The translations under genes were made by a program, and so were the position numbers. A stretch of DNA of 12,102 nucleotides from Candidatus Nitrotoga sp. CP45 (GTDB lineage Bacteria; Bacteroidota; Bacteroidia; Flavobacteriales; Flavobacteriaceae). Within the stretch, counting starts at the first letter, position 1. Each line of letters opens with the position of its first letter. Location of the stretch: contig CALQCV020000034.1 of assembly GCA_943329165.2 (NCBI GenBank), forward strand, positions 1 to 12,102. The letters run 5' to 3'. This document shows, one piece after another, positions 1 through 4,749 of this stretch. The notes beneath the pieces were generated by a model. That model saw nothing but the letters and a program-made list of their open reading frames with translations. It ran no database searches and was not told where the DNA came from.

Positions 1-63
1 CAAAACGAAGACTACGAAAAAGCAGCAAAGATTAGAGACGAAATTTCAAAAAGGGAAAGTTAA
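1..63 (+). CDS. C-terminal end of a UVR-motif protein, probably bifunctional nuclease (DUF151) family; 5' part outside window
   Basis: Only the last 20 codons and the TAA stop (61-63) are present. The visible tail reads QNEDYEKAAKIRDEISKRES. The ExEDYEKAAxIRDxI pattern is the UVR (UvrB/UvrC interaction) helical-hairpin motif. In Bacteroidota this motif commonly ends the bifunctional nuclease (DUF151) proteins, and such a gene lies upstream of thyA in some Flavobacterium genomes as I recall them. UvrB, UvrC, ClpC-like and McsA-like proteins carry the same motif, so the family assignment is inference. The motif itself is seen directly. The stop abuts a periodic repeat that fills the space up to thyA. 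Confidence 0.6.
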   Translation, partial: QNEDYEKAAKIRDEISKRES

Positions 64-134
64 TTCGGTTATTCGCGGATTCGGTTATTTGATAATTCGA
101 ATCAACAAATAACCAAATAACCAAATCAACAGTA
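63..134. repeat. Degenerate 8-nt phased repeat with dyad symmetry filling the gap before thyA
   Basis: Read in steps of 8 from base 63, the gap gives units ATTCGGTT, ATTCGCGG, ATTCGGTT, ATTTGATA and ATTCGAAT, then CAACAAAT, AACCAAAT, AACCAAAT and CAACAGTA. The left units (ATTyGnnn) are roughly the reverse complement of the right units (nAACcAAAT). A perfect 9-bp stem forms between 83-91 (GGTTATTTG) and 106-114 (CAAATAACC) with a 14-nt loop. It runs from the upstream stop codon to the thyA ATG. It may act as an RNA hairpin or weak terminator. Similar short-period material occurs at 3935-3969 and 8431-8486. Confidence 0.7.
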
Positions 135-959
135 ATGAAGCAGTACCACAATTTAGTGCAACACGTTTTGGAGAACGGTTGCCAAAAAGGAGACAGAACC
201 GGAACGGGAACCAAAAGTGTTTTCGGTTACCAAATGCGTTTTGATTTGAATGAAGGTTTCCCAATGGTAACGACGAAAAAGCTACATTTGAAATCGATTA
301 TCTACGAATTGCTTTGGTTCTTAAAAGGTGATACTAACATTGGTTATCTTCAAGAAAATGGCGTTAAAATTTGGGATGAATGGGCAGATGCAAATGGGGA
401 TTTAGGTCCGGTTTACGGTCATCAATGGCGCAACTGGAACAGCGAAGAAATTGACCAAATTACTGAATTGATTGACACTTTAAAGAAAAATCCAAACAGC
501 CGACGCATGTTGGTTTCGGCTTGGAACCCATCGGTGTTACCGGACACTTCAAAATCTTTTGCTGAAAATGTAGCCAACGGAAAAGCTGCTTTGCCGCCGT
601 GCCATGCGTTCTTTCAATTTTATGTAGCCGACGGAAAATTGTCTTGTCAATTGTACCAACGAAGTGCTGATATTTTTCTTGGTGTTCCTTTTAACATTGC
701 TTCTTATGCTTTGTTCACAATGATGGTTGCACAAGTTTGTGACTTACAAGTAGGAGAATTTATTCACACTTTTGGCGATGCACACATTTATAACAACCAT
801 TTTGAACAAGTGGAATTACAATTATCACGTGAGCTAAAACCATTACCAAAAATGATTTTAAATCCGAATATAAAAAACATCTTCGACTTTACTTTTGACG
901 ATTTTACATTAGAAGGATACGAACCTCATCCTCATATTAAAGGTATTGTTGCGGTTTAA
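135..959 (+). CDS. thyA: Thymidylate synthase
   Basis: The product (274 aa) converts dUMP and 5,10-methylene-tetrahydrofolate to dTMP and dihydrofolate in the cytoplasm. It is the classical ThyA type, not the flavin-dependent ThyX. Visible features are the phosphate-binding RTGTG loop (residues 21-25), the paired arginines in [12 protein letters not shown] (R123-R124), the nucleophile C156 in [12 protein letters not shown], the substrate loop [17 protein letters not shown] (175-191, with N187), and [12 protein letters not shown] (211-222). It is about ten residues longer than the 264-residue E. coli enzyme. The extra length lies between SAWNP and the catalytic PPC (roughly 132-150), a loop I regard as normal for this lineage. 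The start is the ATG directly after the repeat. I see no clear promoter in the gap, so transcription may come from upstream. Confidence 0.98.
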   Translation: MKQYHNLVQHVLENGCQKGDRTGTGTKSVFGYQMRFDLNEGFPMVTTKKLHLKSIIYELLWFLKGDTNIGYLQENGVKIWDEWADANGDLGPVYGHQWRNWNSEEIDQITELIDTLKKNPNSRRMLVSAWNPSVLPDTSKSFAENVANGKAALPPCHAFFQFYVADGKLSCQLYQRSADIFLGVPFNIASYALFTMMVAQVCDLQVGEFIHTFGDAHIYNNHFEQVELQLSRELKPLPKMILNPNIKNIFDFTFDDFTLEGYEPHPHIKGIVAV

Positions 960-962
960 AAC

Positions 963-998
963 AAAAAACCCGTCTCGATAAAACCGAAACGGATTTTT
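963..998. terminator. Bidirectional terminator between thyA and the CBM48-domain gene
   Basis: CCGTCTCG (970-977) pairs with CGAAACGG (985-992) around a 7-nt loop. The single imperfect position is C/A on the plus strand but becomes a G-U wobble on the minus strand. A six-A run (963-968) precedes the stem and a five-T run (994-998) follows it, so each strand has a U-tract after the hairpin. This suits the two convergent genes. Confidence 0.8.
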
Positions 999-1020
999 AA
1001 CCAATCAACCTAAACCAAAA

Positions 1021-1317
1021 TTATAGTGATAACACACTATTTTCTGCACCAGCAAATTCGTTATAAGCATAACTATCTGCTTCTGGATCATTTACATAAA
1101 TACCATCAACTAAATATTTGAACTCAAAAGAATTGTCTTTTGGCAAATCAAAAGTCGCTTTAAAAGTTCCTGTTTTTAATTTTGATAATTCGCCTTCAGC
1201 TGGGTTCCAATTATTAAAATCACCAACTACCGAAGCTGTATTTGCTTCTTTTGCTTCGATTGAAAAAGTAACTTTAACAACCGATTTTGTTTTTATAATT
1301 TGTTTTTTAATAGCCAC
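1021..1317 (-). CDS. Small stand-alone CBM48 / isoamylase early-set (AMPK-beta-like) domain protein
   Basis: The 98-residue product is essentially one immunoglobulin-like early-set domain. The signature is ASVVGDFNNWNP (28-39), followed by F-x-F-K-Y-L-V-D-G (64-72, KYLVDG turn) and a C-terminal acidic/aromatic stretch ending NEFAGAENSVL. Such domains bind alpha-glucans in branching enzymes, isoamylases and AMPK beta subunits. Here no catalytic domain or signal peptide accompanies it, so the protein is cytoplasmic and its job is unknown; glycogen association is only inference. The start is a GTG (1317-1315). The frame has no ATG upstream before a stop at 1338-1336, and the MAIKKQ start fits homologues as I recall them. 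The gene is monocistronic, convergent with thyA and divergent from the 2TM-folA unit. Confidence 0.85.
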   Translation of the reverse strand: MAIKKQIIKTKSVVKVTFSIEAKEANTASVVGDFNNWNPAEGELSKLKTGTFKATFDLPKDNSFEFKYLVDGIYVNDPEADSYAYNEFAGAENSVLSL

Positions 1318-1344
1318 AACTAATTCATATATAAATTACTGAGG

Positions 1345-1352
1345 CAAAGTAA
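1345..1352 (-). promoter_or_regulatory. Possible -7 element for the CBM48-domain gene
   Basis: On the minus strand this reads TTACTTTG, one mismatch from the Bacteroidota -7 consensus TAnnTTTG. It lies about 28 nt upstream of the GTG start, a sensible distance. A TTTGG (1382-1378 on the minus strand) lies upstream, but the spacer of about 25 nt is longer than usual, so this call is weak. Confidence 0.35.
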
Positions 1353-1447
1353 GTACATTTTTTTTATGTTTTATACGCCAAATCATTTTTAGGATATTGC
1401 TAAAAACTAAGCTAATTTAGAAGAAGATGTATAATTTAACGTACTTT

Positions 1448-1455
1448 TAATTTTG
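1448..1455 (+). promoter_or_regulatory. -7 promoter element for the 2TM-folA unit
   Basis: TAATTTTG matches TAnnTTTG exactly. I see no good -33 TTG at the usual spacing. The predicted transcript start falls just before the 18-bp palindrome at 1466-1483. A second, closer candidate is TACCTTTA at 1529-1536, one mismatch, with a TTTC at 1505-1508 about 20 nt upstream. Either or both could drive the unit. Confidence 0.45.
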
Positions 1456-1465
1456 CATCACTGAT

Positions 1466-1483
1466 TAAGAAAACGTTTTCTTA
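1466..1483. promoter_or_regulatory. 18-bp perfect palindrome, candidate operator or 5'-end hairpin
   Basis: TAAGAAAACGTTTTCTTA is perfectly self-complementary with a central CG. An A/T-rich palindrome centred on CG resembles operators of LacI/GalR-family repressors. The site lies 10 nt downstream of the exact -7 match at 1448-1455, where a bound repressor would block transcription. As RNA it could instead form a stem near the 5' end. No regulator gene is present in the window, so the assignment is inference. Confidence 0.5.
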
Positions 1484-1553
1484 CTACAATATCACAAAAT
1501 CATATTTCGTCATTTTAAAAATAAATTTTACCTTTAAGCCACAATTTCGTCTT

Positions 1554-1889
1554 ATGGAAGCAGAACAGCACGAATTATATGAATATGCCAGAGATAGAAT
1601 AAAGCAAAAAAAAGGCTTGTTTTATCATTTTATACTGCTTTGTTTAGGCAGTCTTTTTTTAATTATAGCCAATAAATGGTTAGGTTTATATCCAGACAAA
1701 ACATGGTGGACATGGGCAGTTACAGTTTGGTTCTTCCTTTTCATCCTTCATGTTATCAAGGTTTTTGTGATTAATAACTTTATGAATAAAAACTGGGAAA
1801 GAGAGCAAGTTGACAAATTAATGTTACGACAAGCCAACAAAATAGAAAAACTAAAAAACGATTTAGAAAATTCAAAACCAACAGCCTAA
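1554..1889 (+). CDS. 2TM-domain small membrane protein
   Basis: The 111-residue product has two hydrophobic helices, about residues 21-46 (FYHFILLCLGSLFLIIANKW) and 51-75 (a tryptophan-rich segment into HVIKVFVIN). They are joined by a short loop (LYPDKTWW). A charged N-terminal helix (YARDRIKQKKG) and a long basic amphipathic C-terminal helix (about 78-106) flank them. This is the architecture of the 2TM domain family found in Bacteroidota, also seen fused to LytTR regulators and histidine kinases. On its own its function is unknown. Both termini are probably cytoplasmic. Its TAA stop overlaps the folA ATG by one base (TAATG at 1887-1891), so folA translation is probably coupled to it. Confidence 0.88.
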   Translation: MEAEQHELYEYARDRIKQKKGLFYHFILLCLGSLFLIIANKWLGLYPDKTWWTWAVTVWFFLFILHVIKVFVINNFMNKNWEREQVDKLMLRQANKIEKLKNDLENSKPTA

Positions 1890-2371
1890 TGATAACAGTT
1901 ATTGCTGCTGTTGCCGAAAATAATGCGCTTGGTTTAGGCAATCAATTGCTTTGGCATTTACCGGATGATTTTAAACGATTCAAAAATGTAACTTCTGGTC
2001 ATTACATTATTATGGGGAGAAAAACTTTTGAAAGTTTCCCAAAGCCATTGCCCAACAGAACTCATGTTATTATTACGCGTCAAAAAAAGTATACTGCTGA
2101 AAATTGCATCGTGGTAGATTCTTTGCAAAAAGCAATTTCGGTTTGTCCAAAAGATGAGGAAATATTCATCATTGGCGGCGGCGAAATTTATACTCAATCG
2201 ATCGAAATTGCTGATAAATTAGATATCACTAGAGTCCATTACACTTTTGAAGCTGATACTTTTTTTCCCGAAATAAATTTGAATAAGTGGAAATTAACTT
2301 CTGTTGAATTCCACCCAAAAGACGAAAAACATTTGTTTGATTTTACGTTTGAAACGTATCTGCGAAAGTAA
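1889..2371 (+). CDS. folA: Dihydrofolate reductase
   Basis: The 160-residue enzyme reduces dihydrofolate to tetrahydrofolate with NADPH, recycling the dihydrofolate made by ThyA. Length matches the E. coli enzyme (159). Visible residues are W22 and the catalytic acid D27 in LLWHLPDDFKRF, the cofactor segment IIMGRKTFESF (40-50), R57 in PLPNRTHVIITR (binds the folate glutamate), and the NADPH glycine motif FIIGGGEIY near 93-101. HYTFEADTFFPEI follows near 113-125 and supplies the conserved active-site threonine. It starts inside the stop codon of the 2TM gene. The next gene, ubiE, has its own promoter-like element, so folA probably ends this unit, although I see no strong terminator. Confidence 0.97.
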   Translation: MITVIAAVAENNALGLGNQLLWHLPDDFKRFKNVTSGHYIIMGRKTFESFPKPLPNRTHVIITRQKKYTAENCIVVDSLQKAISVCPKDEEIFIIGGGEIYTQSIEIADKLDITRVHYTFEADTFFPEINLNKWKLTSVEFHPKDEKHLFDFTFETYLRK

Positions 2372-2404
2372 ACTTTAAGAACTCTTCTAATCAAAATATT
2401 GACT

Positions 2405-2412
2405 TATATTTG
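2405..2412 (+). promoter_or_regulatory. -7 promoter element for ubiE-porT
   Basis: TATATTTG is an exact TAnnTTTG match 55 nt upstream of the ubiE ATG. No convincing TTG lies at the -33 position (the region near 2380-2386 is T-rich only). The predicted start site is close to 2419, directly before the hairpin at 2421-2441. Confidence 0.6.
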
Positions 2413-2420
2413 CCACCCGA

Positions 2421-2441
2421 GTTTCGTCCTAAAGACGAGAC
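2421..2441 (+). promoter_or_regulatory. 5'-leader stem-loop upstream of ubiE
   Basis: GTTTCGTC (2421-2428) pairs over all 8 positions (one U-G) with GACGAGAC (2434-2441) around a 5-nt loop CTAAA. It begins 8 nt after the -7 box, so it would form at or very near the 5' end of the transcript. No U-tract follows, which argues against a terminator. A stabilising 5' hairpin or protein-binding site are the likely options. Confidence 0.55.
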
Positions 2442-2467
2442 AAACCAAACGAAGTTAAAAATAAAAC

Positions 2468-3199
2468 ATGTCAAAGATAATCACGCCCTATAAAGATTCA
2501 GCATTAGGCAAAAAGGAACAGGTTGCCCACATGTTTGATAACATTTCAGGGAACTATGATGGCTTGAACCGAATAATATCGCTTGGTATTGATATGAAAT
2601 GGAGAAAAAAAGTGGTCGCTTTAGTAGCCGAGAAAAATCCCGGAAACATTCTTGACATTGCTACAGGAACGGGCGATTTGGTGATTATGATGTCAAATAC
2701 TTCTGCAAAAAAAATTATTGGCCTTGATATATCAGCGGGAATGCTTGCAGTTGGGAAACAAAAAATTGAAGCCAAAAAACTATCTGAAAAAATAGAAATG
2801 GTTTTGGGTGATAGCGAAAACATGCCTTATCCTGATAATTATTTTGATGCGATTACGGTTTCATTTGGTATCAGAAATTTTGAAACTCTGGAAAAAGGAC
2901 TAGCCGAAATCTACAGAGTTTTAAAGCCTAATGGCATTTTTGTAATATTAGAAACCTCGGTTCCAACTAAATTCCCATTTAAACAAGGCTATACATTTTA
3001 CACTAAATTTATTTTACCTATCATTGGAAAAATTTTTTCGAAAGACAATGATGCTTATGGGTATTTATCCGAATCGGCAGCAAATTTTCCTTTTGGAGAA
3101 ACTTTAAACAATATATTGCGTAAAATTTCGTTTATAGAATGTAAAGCTATGCCACAAACGTTTGGTGTCGCGACGATTTATACCGCAACTAAAAAATGA
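2468..3199 (+). CDS. ubiE: Demethylmenaquinone methyltransferase (UbiE/MenG family)
   Basis: This SAM-dependent C-methyltransferase (243 aa) performs the last step of menaquinone synthesis. As Bacteroidota make menaquinone and not ubiquinone, MenG is the expected role. Features are the UbiE signature HMFDNISGNYDGLNRIISLGID (21-42), SAM motif I LDIATGTGDL (62-71), the acidic strand GLDISAGML (85-93), GDSENMPYPDNYFDAITVSFGIRNF (114-138, containing the diagnostic FGIRNF), and YLSESAANFPFGE (199-211). The length is close to that of E. coli UbiE. The porT start lies 21 bp downstream with no terminator between, so the two are probably co-transcribed from the promoter at 2405-2412. Confidence 0.96.
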   Translation: MSKIITPYKDSALGKKEQVAHMFDNISGNYDGLNRIISLGIDMKWRKKVVALVAEKNPGNILDIATGTGDLVIMMSNTSAKKIIGLDISAGMLAVGKQKIEAKKLSEKIEMVLGDSENMPYPDNYFDAITVSFGIRNFETLEKGLAEIYRVLKPNGIFVILETSVPTKFPFKQGYTFYTKFILPIIGKIFSKDNDAYGYLSESAANFPFGETLNNILRKISFIECKAMPQTFGVATIYTATKK

Positions 3200-3220
3200 A
3201 ACTTACTTTTCAGTAACAAT

Positions 3221-3931
3221 ATGAAAAAAATAGTAGTTCTATTTCTTCTACTTTCACAATACACCAACGCACAGTTGGGCAAAAGTTTGTTTACAAAAGA
3301 TCCGATAATTAATTTGGAAAATTTTGACAAACAGCGTGTCTATTGGGGTTACTTTTTGGGTTTTAGCAGTTTCGATTTTAAAACTGATTTCAAAACAAAT
3401 CCAACACCCAATAAACTCATAGATGTTAAAGGTCAGTCCGGATTTAACGTCGGATTAGTGGGCGTGCTTCGTCTACAGGAATATATAGAGTTACGGTTCG
3501 AACCGGGATTATATTACGCCAGCAGAACGCTAACTTATTCGCAATTCACAACACAAAGAGACGCTCTGCGGGAAGTAAAAGCAACTTACATTGATTTCCC
3601 TTTGATAGTAAAGTTCTCTTCTTTGAGAACAGGAAACGTTAGACCTTACCTACTTGGGGGATTATCATCGACCTTAAATCTTTCAAGCAATGCCAAATCA
3701 AAAGATGGAAACGAATTACAAAAATTTCGTGTAAAACAATGGACACAGAACTATACTTTAGGCTTTGGTGTAGATTTGTATTTTGAATATTTCAAATTCT
3801 CTCCTTCTATTCGTGGCGTTTTTGGATTGAAAGATGAATTGATTCGAGATACAGACCCTAATAGTCCTTGGACGGGAAATATTCAATCGATGAAAACCCG
3901 TGCGGTACTTATCAATTTTACTTTTCACTAA
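3221..3931 (+). CDS. porT: PorT/SprT, outer-membrane barrel protein of type IX secretion and gliding
   Basis: The 236-residue product begins with a classical signal peptide (MKKIVVLFLLLSQYTNA, likely cleavage A17/Q18). It continues with the segment NLENFDKQRVYWGYFLGFSSFDFK, which I recognise as the N-terminal hallmark of PorT (P. gingivalis) / SprT (F. johnsoniae). The rest is a run of alternating amphipathic strands (for example YIELRFEPGLYYASR, VRPYLLGGLSSTLN, YTLGFGVDLYFEYF) ending in an aromatic-containing strand VLINFTFH, as expected for a small beta-barrel. PorT is required for the Bacteroidota type IX secretion system, but its exact role in the machine is unclear. It sits 21 bp after ubiE, an arrangement I remember from other Flavobacterium genomes. 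It is convergent with the RNA methyltransferase gene. Confidence 0.92.
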   Translation: MKKIVVLFLLLSQYTNAQLGKSLFTKDPIINLENFDKQRVYWGYFLGFSSFDFKTDFKTNPTPNKLIDVKGQSGFNVGLVGVLRLQEYIELRFEPGLYYASRTLTYSQFTTQRDALREVKATYIDFPLIVKFSSLRTGNVRPYLLGGLSSTLNLSSNAKSKDGNELQKFRVKQWTQNYTLGFGVDLYFEYFKFSPSIRGVFGLKDELIRDTDPNSPWTGNIQSMKTRAVLINFTFH

Positions 3932-3934
3932 GAT

Positions 3935-3969
3935 GTTGTCGGTTGTCAGTTGTCTGTTATCCGTTTCTT
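3935..3969. repeat. 7-nt phased degenerate repeat overlapping the 3' end of the methyltransferase gene
   Basis: From 3935 the units are GTTGTCG, GTTGTCA, GTTGTCT and GTTATCC, then a decayed GTTTCTT. The block occupies almost the entire 25-bp gap between the convergent porT and methyltransferase genes. It contains the methyltransferase stop codon (TAA on the minus strand, 3959-3957) and encodes its last few residues. No intrinsic terminator hairpin is visible between these genes. Confidence 0.7.
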
Positions 3970-4712
3970 CTGAATTCGCTTAGGAAAATTGCGGTTGCAG
4001 TTGCCACATTTAAACTTTCTGTTTTTTGTATATCGCCACACGAGGCATCGCCGACTGCCTTAGGAAATCTTGGAATGGCGATTCTGTTTTTGATGCTCTT
4101 TTCTAATTCGCTCGAAATTCCGTTGGCTTCGTTTCCGAGAATTAAAATAGCTTCTTTAGGTAACGTTTCTTTATAAAGATTTTTGCCATCCATAAAAGTG
4201 CCAAAAACCGGAAGAGCACTTTGCAAAACAAACGTATTCAAATCAACATAATTAACCTTTATCCGAGAAATAGAACCCATCGTTGACTGAACTACTTTTG
4301 GGTTATACACATCGACAGTCTCGTATGAACACAGCAATTGTGAAACCCCAAACCAATCGCAAAGTCGAATAATTGTCCCTAAATTCCCAGGATCGCGAAT
4401 GTCATCCAAAGCGACCATTAATCCTTTAGTGTCTATTTTGGTTTCTTGCGGAATTTTAAAGATAGCCAAACAAGAACTTGCCGTACTTAAAGCTGTAATT
4501 CGCCCCATATCTTGTTCTTTAATAACTGTTCTTTGAGAAACAGGGACTTGTTCAAAAATAGCTTCGGTTTCGAATAAATGTTCGAGTACAAAATTTGATG
4601 CTAACAATTCCTGTATTACCTTTACGCCTTCGGCAATAAACAATTGATGCTCGACTCTATATTTTTTATGTTGAAGACTTGTAATTAATTTTATTTGGTT
4701 TTTACTAACCAT
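3957..4712 (-). CDS. TrmH/SpoU-family 2'-O-ribose RNA methyltransferase with an apparent 9-residue insertion
   Basis: The 251-residue protein has an N-terminal substrate-binding domain (ITSLQHKKYRVEHQLFIAEGVKVIQELL) and a C-terminal SpoU trefoil-knot domain. Motif 1 is LDDIRDPGNLGTIIRLCDWFG (102-122, N110 and catalytic-type R116). Motif 2 is ILILGNEANGIS (189-200, E195). Motif 3 is IAIPRF...TESLNVATATAI (211-242). It should methylate a tRNA or rRNA ribose using SAM; the exact target cannot be read from sequence. The start was set at ATG 4712-4710 (MVSKNQIK). The open frame continues upstream but would overlap the lipoprotein gene and adds no family-like sequence. Residues 217-225 (PKAVGDASC) interrupt motif 3 and look inserted. 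The gene is divergent from the TamL gene, with 37 bp between the starts. Confidence 0.93.
   Translation of the reverse strand: MVSKNQIKLITSLQHKKYRVEHQLFIAEGVKVIQELLASNFVLEHLFETEAIFEQVPVSQRTVIKEQDMGRITALSTASSCLAIFKIPQETKIDTKGLMVALDDIRDPGNLGTIIRLCDWFGVSQLLCSYETVDVYNPKVVQSTMGSISRIKVNYVDLNTFVLQSALPVFGTFMDGKNLYKETLPKEAILILGNEANGISSELEKSIKNRIAIPRFPKAVGDASCGDIQKTESLNVATATAIFLSEFRRNG
4038..4064 (-). repeat. 27-bp apparent in-frame insert with internal palindrome in the methyltransferase gene
   Basis: This segment encodes residues PKAVGDASC. Removing it would leave IPRFGDIQKTESLNV, which fits the usual short spacing between the IPR and ESLNV elements of SpoU enzymes. On the minus strand GGCGAT occurs both inside it (4052-4047) and immediately after it (4037-4032), 15 nt apart. 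AGGCA (4043-4047) and TGCCT (4056-4060) form a 5-bp stem within it. Insertion or local duplication is inferred from one sequence only. Confidence 0.5.
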
Positions 4713-4721
4713 AAAATAATG

Positions 4722-4729
4722 TATTTTTG
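4722..4729 (+). promoter_or_regulatory. -7 promoter element for the TamL-like gene
   Basis: TATTTTTG matches TAnnTTTG exactly and lies 20 nt before the TTG start, giving a short leader. A TTTG at 4694-4697 is about 24 nt upstream, slightly long for the -33 element. It would place the -33 box within the coding region of the divergent methyltransferase gene. Confidence 0.5.
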
Positions 4730-4749
4730 AATTAAATATTTCGCAACAC

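Noticed and set aside
106..130. Possible CRISPR-like direct repeats
   Set aside because: The units are 8 nt with no spacers, and no cas gene is nearby. This is a simple phased repeat.
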